Assembly (NCBI GenBank): GCA_003499325.1
Contig: DNIP01000063.1
Span: forward strand, 1 to 8,376
Reading direction: 5' to 3'
DNA: 8,376 nucleotides
From: Oscillospiraceae bacterium
GTDB taxonomy: Bacteria; Bacillota; Clostridia; Oscillospirales; Acutalibacteraceae
In this document: positions 1-6,536 of the stretch, piece after piece
Layout of the letters: the number at the start of each line of letters is the position of its first letter
Position numbering within the stretch: the first letter of the stretch is position 1
Notes under the pieces: generated by a model
What the model was told of the DNA's origin: nothing
What the model saw: only the letters and a program-made list of their open reading frames with translations
Database searches by the model: none
Position numbers and translations under genes: made by a program

Positions 1-5
1 TTGAC

Positions 6-473
6 TTAGTTGAGGGTGATGGACTTGAGCACCTCTTCAAACGCGGGGAGCTTTGTGGAAGCGCCCTTTTTGCGGGTGACATAGTAGACGGAGTAGAAGT
101 GCTTTTTGTGCTTGAATACGACCAGATCGCAGAGCTGCACCAGCGCCGCATCCTTAACGCGGTATTCAAAGCGGATGGCATATGCCTTTTTCTTGCCGAC
201 CTTCATCTTGTAATCGGTGACGCGCTGATAGTTGAGCAGGGTGCGGTGCAGCACCGCCTCCACCTCGATCATATACGATTCGGCGTCGGTGAACAGGTAT
301 TTGAAGCCCGCCTTCTTCCAGCTGACGGACAGAATGATATGTTGATCAGCGTTGTAAACGCCCCAGCGGTCGGCAGGTGTACGGAAATAGCGGATCAATT
401 CTTCTTCGCCCATCAATTCAAAGCCGTCGGGATAGGTGAGGTTCAGTTCATTGTTGATCTGTGTGTTGTTCAT
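6..473 (-). CDS. Small protein of unknown function, PsbP/Mog1-like fold suspected
   Basis: A 155-residue soluble protein with no signal peptide or membrane segment. The sequence alternates strand-like stretches (HIILSVSW near residues 45-52, AYAIRFEYRV 97-106, DLVVFKHKKHFYSVYYVT 116-133) and ends in a helix-like segment (PAFEEVLKSI). This order, with an opening YPDGFE and a closing 'F..VL.S' helix, resembles the PsbP/Mog1/DUF1795 class of small alpha-beta proteins; that is fold-level inference, not a family match. The start was placed at the ATG whose complement is at 471-473 because GGAGG (complement 479-483) lies 5 nt upstream. A start 7 codons earlier at 494 is possible but would place this ribosome site inside the gene. 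It has its own promoter and is divergent from the membrane-protein gene at 709. No function can be assigned. Confidence 0.8.
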   Translation of the reverse strand: MNNTQINNELNLTYPDGFELMGEEELIRYFRTPADRWGVYNADQHIILSVSWKKAGFKYLFTDAESYMIEVEAVLHRTLLNYQRVTDYKMKVGKKKAYAIRFEYRVKDAALVQLCDLVVFKHKKHFYSVYYVTRKKGASTKLPAFEEVLKSITLN

Positions 474-513
474 GTTATCCTCCGTTCCGCGCAAGACGCA
501 AATATTTTAGATT

Positions 514-542
514 ATTATACTACACAGTAAGGCGTTTGTCAC
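514..542 (-). promoter_or_regulatory. Sigma-A-type promoter for the 6-473 gene
   Basis: Read on the minus strand, GTGACA (complement 537-542) and TATAAT (complement 514-519) are separated by 17 nt. Transcription would begin near 507, giving a leader of about 34 nt before the ATG at 473. Confidence 0.7.
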
Positions 543-611
543 TAAGAAAATGTAATTTCAGACAATATTTTATGAATCGCCGTTTTATTTGAGAATAGGA
601 TAATTTAGGGA

Positions 612-640
612 ATGACAACTCGCTTTTTATGTGATATAAT
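612..640 (+). promoter_or_regulatory. Promoter for the YdcF-domain membrane protein gene
   Basis: ATGACA (612-617), a 17-nt spacer and TATAAT (635-640) with a TGn extension just upstream of the -10. Predicted start of transcription is near 647, leaving a leader of roughly 60 nt. Confidence 0.72.
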
Positions 641-646
641 AAAATA

Positions 647-708
647 AATATGGTTGTAAAAGGAGTGCATAAGCCTGCTCCGCATACGGCTTAGAGGAGA
701 TAGAAAAG
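647..708 (+). promoter_or_regulatory. Structured 5' leader with possible tiny ORF
   Basis: The leader holds TAAGCC (670-675) facing GGCTTA (688-693), a 6-bp stem with a 12-nt loop. The loop contains CTCC (678-681), which could pair with GGAG upstream (662-665) or with the ribosome site GGAG (696-699) of the next gene. An in-frame ATG at 650 opens a 14-codon reading frame ending at TAG 692-694, about 3 nt after the predicted transcription start, so it would be leaderless. The ribosome site GAGGAG (694-699) overlaps that stop codon and lies 9 nt before the ATG at 709. The stems are short and regulation is only a possibility. Confidence 0.3.
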
Positions 709-2196
709 ATGAAAAAAAAGCAGAAAAAGAAAATGGATAAACGATTTCTGATCCTGAATATCGCCGTGATCGCGGTGATCGTTTTTACGTCCATTTACGT
801 TTGGTCGGTCGGCGATGATTATACCCTGCATACGCATGTTTTTCCGGAAAACGAATCAACCGATAAGGTTGTCGTCAATGTAAAAAACGACGACGTTGTT
901 GAATTTGTCAATGTGCGAACGGAAAAGGGCGAGCTCGTAGCGGATTTTCGATCGGACAGCCGCGGCGAGACGGATGTGTTGATCAGCTATAGCATCGGGG
1001 ATTCGCAAATAGACCCGATGGTGTTCCGTCTTGAGGTCAACGAATTCGACACGATCATCGACCATACGATGGGCGATATCCGCTTTAACGGCGACAAGGT
1101 TGTGATCATCTCGATCATTGCCCTGCTGGCGCTGGCGGAGGCGATGATGCTGTGGATATACATCGATTACTGCAAGCAGGGTAAATTCTCTTATACGATG
1201 ATCGCCTGCGGGGGTATCAGTATCTTCAACGCGATCCTGCTGGCGTATGTCATCTATTATCTCATCAATATGCCGAACCTGTCGATCGGTTTTTTCCTGA
1301 TGCTGGCTACGAATGCGGGCACGATCATGCTGATCCTTCTGGTTCCGCTGATGCTGCTGCTCTCGGTTTTGTTAGCGATCAGCAATATCTGGCTGATGAA
1401 GAACGAGGGCTATCGCCCCGTCAACGCGCTGGGTATTCTCTTCGCGGTCATTTGGTTTTTGGGCACGCTGGGTACGCTGGGTGTTTACAACATTCCGTAT
1501 GATAGCTTCAACGAAGGAGGATACACCTATCTGGCGCATTATCTTGTGGTGTTGGTATTGGTGTACATCATCGGTTATCTGGAGTGTATGTTTCTCTCCA
1601 CGGTTGCCTGCTCGTTCCTTGCGACCAAGTACAAGGCGCCGATGGATCGCGACTATATCATCATCCTCGGCTGTGCGATCCGCCGTGACGGCTCACTGAC
1701 GCCGCTGCTCAAGGGTCGCGTCGACAGCGCGGTTGCCTTTGAGCGAATGCAGTATAGAGAAACCGGCAAGCACGCGGTCTTTGTTCCCTCGGGCGGACAG
1801 GGCGCTGATGAGGTGATCTCGGAGGGCGAAGCGATGGAGAATTATCTCAAAAGCATCGGGATCCCCGAGGAGCGTATCGTGCGCGAGGACAAGAGCACGA
1901 ATACGATGGAGAATCTGAAGCTCTCCAAGGAGATCATCGACGGAATGTCCGACGGTGAGGAGAAGAAGATCGCCTTCGCGACCTCCGGCTATCATGTGTT
2001 CCGCGGCTACATCATGGCGAGGAAGAATGAGATGGAAGACGCCAAGGGTATTTCCGCAAAAACCAAGTTCTACTTCTTCCCGAACGCCTTCCTCAGAGAG
2101 TTTGTCGGACTTCTGGTCGATCAAAAGTGGAAGCATATTATCTTCGCTTTGACGATCGTGGCGTTCTTTGTCACTCTGACCTATATTATTTGGTAA
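709..2196 (+). CDS. Multi-pass membrane protein with C-terminal YdcF/DUF218 domain
   Basis: A 495-residue protein with four parts. A lysine-rich start is followed by a membrane helix (about 12-33). A hydrophilic, strand-rich domain (about 36-127) probably lies outside the cell. Several hydrophobic segments follow (about 130-153, 162-187, 192-229, 237-260, 274-306). Then comes a YdcF/DUF218 domain (about 315-470), and a last helix (476-495) ends the protein. The YdcF domain shows the family signatures: IILGCAIRRDG (318-328) with LLKGRVDSA, SGGQG (361-365), SEGEAM (371-376), KSTNTMENL (395-403) and SGYHVFRG (426-433). Known relatives (SanA, ElyC, YdcF) are linked to envelope integrity or bind nucleotide-type ligands; the substrate here is unknown. 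The side of the membrane facing the YdcF domain depends on whether 192-229 is one helix or two; the basic KYK...R after residue 306 hints at the cytoplasm. GAGGAG lies 9 nt before the ATG. The gene is monocistronic, with its own promoter and terminator. Confidence 0.88.
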   Translation: MKKKQKKKMDKRFLILNIAVIAVIVFTSIYVWSVGDDYTLHTHVFPENESTDKVVVNVKNDDVVEFVNVRTEKGELVADFRSDSRGETDVLISYSIGDSQIDPMVFRLEVNEFDTIIDHTMGDIRFNGDKVVIISIIALLALAEAMMLWIYIDYCKQGKFSYTMIACGGISIFNAILLAYVIYYLINMPNLSIGFFLMLATNAGTIMLILLVPLMLLLSVLLAISNIWLMKNEGYRPVNALGILFAVIWFLGTLGTLGVYNIPYDSFNEGGYTYLAHYLVVLVLVYIIGYLECMFLSTVACSFLATKYKAPMDRDYIIILGCAIRRDGSLTPLLKGRVDSAVAFERMQYRETGKHAVFVPSGGQGADEVISEGEAMENYLKSIGIPEERIVREDKSTNTMENLKLSKEIIDGMSDGEEKKIAFATSGYHVFRGYIMARKNEMEDAKGISAKTKFYFFPNAFLREFVGLLVDQKWKHIIFALTIVAFFVTLTYIIW

Positions 2197-2208
2197 GACA
2201 ATCAATCG

Positions 2209-2242
2209 AACAGCGCCGATCGGCTTGATCGGCGCTGTTTTT
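2209..2242 (+). terminator. Rho-independent terminator after the YdcF-domain gene
   Basis: A perfect 13-bp stem (2209-2221 with 2227-2239), a 5-nt loop GGCTT and a run of five T (2238-2242). It begins 12 nt after the stop codon. Confidence 0.92.
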
Positions 2243-2311
2243 AAGGCAAACAGAATATTTAGGATAAAGATGACCGCGGTTTGCTCGCTATCATTATTTT
2301 TTGAACAGCTA

Positions 2312-2340
2312 TTGATTTTTTCGCATGATTTTGATAAAGT
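2312..2340 (+). promoter_or_regulatory. Promoter for the exported HAD phosphatase gene
   Basis: TTGATT (2312-2317), a 17-nt spacer and TAAAGT (2335-2340) with a TGA extension before the -10. This predicts a leader of about 22 nt that carries AAAGGAG (2356-2362), 7 nt from the ATG. Confidence 0.6.
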
Positions 2341-2369
2341 AAAAGCATACCGATGAAAGGAGATTATCA

Positions 2370-3509
2370 ATGGAAGAAAAGAAAAAGAATCCGGCTCTCC
2401 CGTGGAGGGTCGTATCAGGCATTTTGGCCGCAGCGCTGATCGTGATGTCCGTTCTGTACTTCACCGGTGCGGGAAAGAATAACAAGGCGCAGCCCTCCGC
2501 TGAGCCGACCACCGTCAGCGAGTCCTCCGCAAACAATTCGCAGGATGCGCTGTCACTGTGGACGGAGTCCGCGCCGCTAAAATCGGAGCTGACGAGCTAT
2601 ATGAAGACGATCACCGATGAAAGCTCAAAGGACTTTATCCCCGTGGAGAGTCGTATCGCGGTATTTGACATGGACGGTACTTTGTGCTGTGAGACCGATC
2701 CCGGCTACTTCGATCATAAGCTGCTGTATCACCGCGTGATGGAGGACGAGAGCTATAAGGATAAGGCGTCCGAAGAGGAGAAGGAGACCGCGGCGATCAT
2801 CAAGGAGTATTTTGATACCGGCGAGTATCCCAAGGGTCTGGACGTCAAGCACGGCACTGCCGTAGCGACCGCCTTCAAGGGCATGACGCCCGAGGAATTT
2901 GACGCGTATGTCAAGGACTACAAGAACACCCCGCTGGAGAGCTATACCAACATGACCAACGGTCAGGCGTTCTACAAGCCCATGCTGCAGGTCATCGACT
3001 ATCTCCAGGCGAACGACTTCACCGTTTACGTCGTCAGCGGTACCGACCGTCTGATCACACGCGGTCTGTGTGACGGCGTGATCGACATCCCGAAATCCCA
3101 GATGATCGGCTCCGACGAGAGTTTGGTTGCCAGCAATCAGGGCGATAAGGACGGTCTGGACTACACCTTCTCGAAGGACGACAAGCTCATCACCGGCGGC
3201 GAGTTCATCATCAAGAACCTCAAGATGAACAAGGTCAGCGTCATCGAGCAGGAGATCGGCGAACAGCCCGTGCTGTGCTTCGGCAACAGCTCCGGCGACG
3301 CGGCGATGGCGAACTACACCATCACCAACAACAAGTACAAGAGCGGCGCTTATCTGCTTTGCTGCGATGATCTCGAGCGCGAGAACGGCAACACCGAAAA
3401 GGCGGACAAAATGCGCGCGAGCTGTGAGGAAAACGGCTGGACGGCTGTTTCCATGAAGAACGACTGGACGACCATCTACGGCGACGGCGTGACCTACAGC
3501 AAGAAATAA
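2370..3509 (+). CDS. Membrane-anchored extracytoplasmic HAD-superfamily phosphatase
   Basis: A 379-residue protein. Residues 1-12 are charged, 13-32 form a hydrophobic helix, and 34-60 are a Ser/Thr/Ala/Asn-rich linker, so it looks like an uncleaved signal anchor with the enzyme outside the cell. There is no lipobox cysteine. The HAD core shows motif I FDMDGTL (99-105; D100 nucleophile, D102 acid/base), motif II VVSGT (221-225; S223), a candidate motif III lysine among K282, K285 and K287, and motif IV GNSSGD (305-310; D310). The helical insert between motifs I and II (about 107-200) is a type C1 cap as in the SerB-like class, which includes phosphoserine and phosphorylcholine phosphatases; the substrate cannot be read from sequence. 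The catalytic part has seven cysteines (105, 106, 234, 303, 331, 332, 352), unusual for an exported domain. AAAGGAG 7 nt upstream supports the start. It is a single-gene unit between a promoter and a bidirectional terminator. Confidence 0.88.
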   Translation: MEEKKKNPALPWRVVSGILAAALIVMSVLYFTGAGKNNKAQPSAEPTTVSESSANNSQDALSLWTESAPLKSELTSYMKTITDESSKDFIPVESRIAVFDMDGTLCCETDPGYFDHKLLYHRVMEDESYKDKASEEEKETAAIIKEYFDTGEYPKGLDVKHGTAVATAFKGMTPEEFDAYVKDYKNTPLESYTNMTNGQAFYKPMLQVIDYLQANDFTVYVVSGTDRLITRGLCDGVIDIPKSQMIGSDESLVASNQGDKDGLDYTFSKDDKLITGGEFIIKNLKMNKVSVIEQEIGEQPVLCFGNSSGDAAMANYTITNNKYKSGAYLLCCDDLERENGNTEKADKMRASCEENGWTAVSMKNDWTTIYGDGVTYSKK

Positions 3510-3525
3510 TCGATACAGATACAAC

Positions 3526-3554
3526 AAAAGGGTTGGCGTTCTGCCAACCCTTTT
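3526..3554. terminator. Bidirectional terminator between convergent genes
   Basis: A perfect 12-bp stem (3526-3537 with 3543-3554) and a 5-nt loop. The arms begin with four A and end with four T, so it can end transcription from both the HAD gene (plus) and the cstA-like gene (minus), whose stop codon lies 3 nt beyond. Confidence 0.9.
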
Positions 3555-3556
3555 CG

Positions 3557-5008
3557 TTATGTGGAAAGTTGATGATTTGCTTTGATCCGTTTGATCAGGA
3601 ACACGAGATACACGATGAACAGCGCCGCCGCAAACGCCGCGCCGACAGGATAGGCGATCGCGGTGGACAGGAGCAGACCCTCTTCTGCAGTGAGGATATA
3701 GGTCATGCTCACCGCGGACATAAAGGTCGCGGGTAACGCCGTGATCAGCGAGCCGAAGCGGTACTTGCCCTTTTTCAAGAGATACGCGGTTGAAACCCAC
3801 AGCGCGATCATGGCAAGCGTCTGGTTGCTCCATGAAAAGTAGCGCCACACCGTCTGGAAGCCGTTGTCATCGACAATGGCGTACCAGGTCAGCAGTCCGC
3901 CGATCACTAACAGCGGGATCGTGATGATCAGGCGGTTTTTGATCTTCTTCTGATCGGAATGGAAGGTCTCCGCCAAAATCAGCCGCGCGCTGCGGAACGC
4001 CGTATCACCCGAGGTGATGGGGCAGACGATGACGCCCGCGACCGCGAGGACGCCGCCGAATATGCCGAGAACGCCTGTCGAGATATCGTAGACGACGTTG
4101 GAGGCGCCGTCCTTGAGCGCCTCGTTGAGCAGCTCGGTCGTGCCGTAGAAGGATACGCCTGCTGCCGCCCATACAAGGGCAATCACCGATTCGGCGATCA
4201 TCGCGCCGTAAAAGACCTTTCTGCCCTGCTTTTCGGAGGTGATGCACTTGGCGACCATCGGAGACTGGGTCGCGTGAAAACCCGATACCGCGCCGCAGGC
4301 GACCGTGATGAACATATACGGCCAGATCGGTACGTTATCGGGATACATATTCTGTAACGTAAGCTCGGGGATCTTATAGTTGCCGCCCGAGAACAGGATG
4401 CCGCCGATGACGGTCACCGCCATCAAAATCAGCAGCACGCCGAATACGGGATAGAGCTTGCCGATCACCTTATCGATCGGCAGCAGCGTTGCCAACAGAT
4501 AGTAGATGAGGATGATGGTTGCCCAGAAGGTGCCGTTCATCCAATCGGGTGTCAGCTCGTCGAGTAGCGCCGCGGGCGAGGTGACGAACACCACGCCGCA
4601 CAGGATCAGCAGGACGACGGAGAACACGCGCATGATCCATTTTGCCGCCTTGCCCAGATAGGTGCCCGACAGCTCCGCGATGGAAGCGCCGTTGTGCCGG
4701 GAGCTGATCATGCCCGACATATAGTCGTGCACCGCGCCGCCGAGGATGGAGCCGAATACGATCCACAGGAACACGACGGGCCCGAACACAGCGCCCATCA
4801 GCGCGCCGAAGATCGGCCCGGTGCCTGCAATATTGAGCAGCTGGATCAAAAACGATTTCCACGGCTTCATCGGCACACAGTCCACGCCGTCGTTGATCGC
4901 GATGGCAGGGGTCTGTCTGTCATCGGGATCAAATACTTTTTCTGCCACCCTTCCGTACACCAGATAGCCGATGACCAGCACGGCAAGGGAAATGAGTAGT
5001 GATATCAT
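3557..5008 (-). CDS. cstA: CstA-family carbon starvation transporter, short form
   Basis: A 483-residue polytopic membrane protein with about 13 hydrophobic segments, matching the CstA family. Visible family signatures are NDGVDCVPMKPW (39-50), NIAGTGPIFG (59-68), GGAVHDYMSGMISSRHNG (90-107), SGFHATQSPM (242-251), SGDTAFRSARLILAE (333-347) and FSWSNQTLAMIALW (391-404). Escherichia coli CstA, of about 700 residues, imports pyruvate and has been linked to peptide use under carbon starvation. This protein is the shorter type common in anaerobes and lacks the extra C-terminal region, so its substrate is less certain. The ATG at 5008 was chosen because AGAGGA (complement 5017-5022) lies 8 nt upstream; a longer frame beginning at 5077 would start upstream of the predicted transcription start. 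It has its own near-consensus promoter and is divergent from the pncA-nadE unit. No two-component regulator or cstA partner such as a YbdD-like gene is adjacent. Confidence 0.9.
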   Translation of the reverse strand: MISLLISLAVLVIGYLVYGRVAEKVFDPDDRQTPAIAINDGVDCVPMKPWKSFLIQLLNIAGTGPIFGALMGAVFGPVVFLWIVFGSILGGAVHDYMSGMISSRHNGASIAELSGTYLGKAAKWIMRVFSVVLLILCGVVFVTSPAALLDELTPDWMNGTFWATIILIYYLLATLLPIDKVIGKLYPVFGVLLILMAVTVIGGILFSGGNYKIPELTLQNMYPDNVPIWPYMFITVACGAVSGFHATQSPMVAKCITSEKQGRKVFYGAMIAESVIALVWAAAGVSFYGTTELLNEALKDGASNVVYDISTGVLGIFGGVLAVAGVIVCPITSGDTAFRSARLILAETFHSDQKKIKNRLIITIPLLVIGGLLTWYAIVDDNGFQTVWRYFSWSNQTLAMIALWVSTAYLLKKGKYRFGSLITALPATFMSAVSMTYILTAEEGLLLSTAIAYPVGAAFAAALFIVYLVFLIKRIKANHQLST

Positions 5009-5035
5009 AAGATCATTCCTCTTTTTGCAGGGCTT

Positions 5036-5056
5036 CATCAAGGAAGCTCTTTGATG
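5036..5056. promoter_or_regulatory. Inverted repeat at the cstA transcription start, possible operator or leader hairpin
   Basis: CATCAA (5036-5041) and TTGATG (5051-5056) are perfect inverted copies around a 9-nt centre, with two further matching pairs inside. The element lies immediately downstream of the predicted cstA start site, a usual place for a repressor site, and could also form a short hairpin at the 5' end of the mRNA. No bound factor can be named. Confidence 0.4.
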
Positions 5057-5063
5057 TATCTTT

Positions 5064-5093
5064 ATTATACGCCTCAAATGCGTGCGATGTCAA
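5064..5093 (-). promoter_or_regulatory. Consensus promoter for the cstA-like gene
   Basis: On the minus strand, perfect TTGACA (complement 5088-5093) and perfect TATAAT (complement 5064-5069) are separated by 18 nt. Predicted transcription start is near 5057, giving a leader of about 49 nt. A promoter this close to consensus suggests high basal strength, so any regulation would probably act through a repressor or the leader. Confidence 0.85.
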
Positions 5094-5137
5094 TCAAATT
5101 ATGGTTGCAAAAGCGAAGGCCGCGGCGATAAAAAGGA

Positions 5138-5166
5138 TTGACAGGATTGTTATGATGCGATATTAT
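5138..5166 (+). promoter_or_regulatory. Strong promoter for the pncA-nadE unit
   Basis: TTGACA (5138-5143), a 17-nt spacer and TATTAT (5161-5166). Transcription would begin near 5173, about 28 nt before the first ATG. The -10 lies inside an 11-nt palindrome, CGATA-T-TATCG (5158-5168). Confidence 0.82.
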
Positions 5167-5200
5167 CGTAATAGAAAATCGAACGCTGAAAGGAAGGCTG

Positions 5201-5728
5201 ATGATGAAGCACATCTTAGTGGTCGTTGATATGCAGAAGGATTTTGTAGACGGCGCTTTAGGCACCAAAGAGGCGGTTGCGATCGTCCCCAATGTGGTGA
5301 AGAAGATCGAAGAATTTGACGGTACAATCTTCGCGACCCTCGATACGCACGGCGAAAACTATAGGCAGACCTTGGAGGGAAAAAACCTCCCCGTGCCCCA
5401 TTGTATCAAGGGAACGCCGGGCTGGCAGCTCGATGAGAAGGTTGCCGCCGCATTGGAGAAGAAGGGCTATACGCCTGTCGAGAAGGTCACCTTCGGCGCG
5501 GCACAGCTCCCGGGATTAGTCATGCAAGCCTGTGCCGGAGAGCCGTGCGATATCGAGCTGATCGGACTTTGCACCGATATCTGTGTGGTATCGAACGCAC
5601 TGCTGCTCAAGGCGGTTTTCTGTGAGAGCCCGATCCGCGTCGATGCTGCCTGCTGTGCAGGCGTCACACCCGAAAAACACGCGGCGGCGCTCGAAACCAT
5701 GAGAAGCTGTCAGATCGAAGTAAAGTGA
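5201..5728 (+). CDS. pncA: Nicotinamidase-like cysteine hydrolase (isochorismatase superfamily)
   Basis: A 175-residue cytosolic enzyme. The superfamily catalytic triad is visible: D10 in VVDMQKDFVDG, K95 in VEKVTFGA, and nucleophile C128 in GLCTDICVVSNAL. D48 and H50 (LDTHGENY) together with H67 (VPHCIKGTPGWQL) match the metal-binding pattern of nicotinamidases, which supports hydrolysis of nicotinamide to nicotinate and ammonia rather than isochorismate cleavage. The strongest support for that role is the next gene, an NAD synthase starting 12 nt after this stop codon. Two adjacent ATG codons (5201, 5204) both suit the AGGAAGG site at 5191-5197; the second has the more usual spacing. The protein is rich in cysteine (nine residues). 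A related amidase with another substrate remains possible. Confidence 0.85.
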   Translation: MMKHILVVVDMQKDFVDGALGTKEAVAIVPNVVKKIEEFDGTIFATLDTHGENYRQTLEGKNLPVPHCIKGTPGWQLDEKVAAALEKKGYTPVEKVTFGAAQLPGLVMQACAGEPCDIELIGLCTDICVVSNALLLKAVFCESPIRVDAACCAGVTPEKHAAALETMRSCQIEVK

Positions 5729-5740
5729 GGAAATATATAA

Positions 5741-6484
5741 ATGTTTAACGCTGAACAAATTAAAAACGAGTGCGTACAGTGGATACGCGATTTCTTTGAA
5801 GCAAACGGAAAGGGCTGTAACGCCGTTATCGGCATCTCGGGCGGCAAGGACAGCTCCGTCGTCGCGGCGCTATGCGTCGAGGCATTGGGCAGGGACAGGG
5901 TTATCGGCGTGCTGATGCCCAACGGCGAGCAGGCGGATATCGATAAGGCGCAGCTGCTCGTCGATACCCTCGGCATCAAGCACTATATCGTCAATATCAA
6001 GGACGCCTACGAGGGCTTGATCCGTCAGCTCCCCTTTGAGCCGACCGCTCAGACCGTGCAGAACCTGCCGCCGCGCATCCGCATGGCGACCCTCTACGCG
6101 GTATCGCAGAGCCATAACGGACGCGTCGCCAACACCTGCAATCTCAGTGAGGATTGGGTCGGCTACTCCACCCGATACGGTGACAGCGTGGGCGATTTCA
6201 GCCCCTGCTCACACCTGACGGTGCAGGAGGTCAAGCAGATCGGCAGACTGCTCGGATTGCCCTCGGAGCTGGTTGATAAAGTCCCGTCAGACGGACTGTG
6301 CGGCAAGACGGATGAGGATAATCTCGGCTTCACCTACGCCGAGCTCGACCGCTATATCCGCACGGGCGAGATCGAGAATCAGGAGAGCAAGGAGAAGATC
6401 GACCGTAAGCACAAGGTCAATCTGTTCAAGCTGCAGCTCATGCCTGCGTTCAAGCCCGCGTTACCCATTGAAGCTGAAGAATGA
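5741..6484 (+). CDS. nadE: NH3-dependent NAD(+) synthase
   Basis: A 247-residue enzyme that converts deamido-NAD to NAD using ATP and ammonia, the last step of NAD synthesis and salvage. It carries the N-type ATP pyrophosphatase loop SGGKDSS (33-39) and the family motifs TCNLSEDWVGYSTRYGD (132-148), GDFSPCSHLTVQEVKQ (151-166), PSDGLCGKTDEDNLGFTYAELD (182-203), and RKHK near the C-terminus (222-225). The length is that of the single-domain bacterial form; the N-terminal nitrilase-like glutaminase domain of glutamine-dependent enzymes is absent, so free ammonia is the expected nitrogen source. Its ribosome site GAGG (5727-5730) overlaps the stop codon of the nicotinamidase gene, which argues for co-transcription and coupled translation. 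The ammonia released by nicotinamidase could in principle feed this step. A terminator follows 12 nt after the stop. Confidence 0.95.
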   Translation: MFNAEQIKNECVQWIRDFFEANGKGCNAVIGISGGKDSSVVAALCVEALGRDRVIGVLMPNGEQADIDKAQLLVDTLGIKHYIVNIKDAYEGLIRQLPFEPTAQTVQNLPPRIRMATLYAVSQSHNGRVANTCNLSEDWVGYSTRYGDSVGDFSPCSHLTVQEVKQIGRLLGLPSELVDKVPSDGLCGKTDEDNLGFTYAELDRYIRTGEIENQESKEKIDRKHKVNLFKLQLMPAFKPALPIEAEE

Positions 6485-6496
6485 GATCATTAATAT

Positions 6497-6533
6497 AAGG
6501 GATGTTGCTCCGCTTGGAGTGACATCCCTTTTT
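6497..6533 (+). terminator. Rho-independent terminator after nadE
   Basis: A 15-bp stem with two G-T pairs (6497-6511 with 6516-6530), a GCTT tetraloop and a run of five T (6529-6533). It sits 3 nt before the end of the convergent small gene; on the minus strand the tail is T-rich but interrupted, so it may serve that gene weakly too. Confidence 0.88.
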
Positions 6534-6536
6534 CAT

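Noticed and set aside
99..530. A 143-codon plus-strand frame opposite the first gene
   Set aside because: It has no ribosome site or promoter and runs through the minus-strand gene's ribosome site and promoter; it is a shadow frame.
647..708. Known riboswitch or T-box in the leader of the YdcF gene
   Set aside because: The leader is only about 60 nt and holds no recognisable conserved riboswitch core or T-box sequence.
1693..2370. A 225-codon minus-strand frame opposite the YdcF domain
   Set aside because: It is antisense to well-conserved motifs, crosses the 2209-2242 terminator and the next gene's promoter, and shows no family resemblance.
2625..3848. A 407-codon open frame on the minus strand opposite the HAD phosphatase gene
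   Set aside because: It lies antisense to a gene with clear catalytic motifs, spans the bidirectional terminator into the cstA-like gene, has no ribosome site, and its translation is a low-complexity Val/Leu/His/Asp/Arg shadow.
5036..5056. Palindrome near cstA as a transcription terminator or a CcpA cre site
   Set aside because: No T-run follows the stem in either direction, and the sequence lacks the cre core, so only a general operator or hairpin reading is kept.
5009..5077. N-terminal extension of the cstA-like protein
   Set aside because: It would begin upstream of the predicted transcription start (near 5057), and a good ribosome site supports the ATG at 5008 that leads directly into the first membrane helix.
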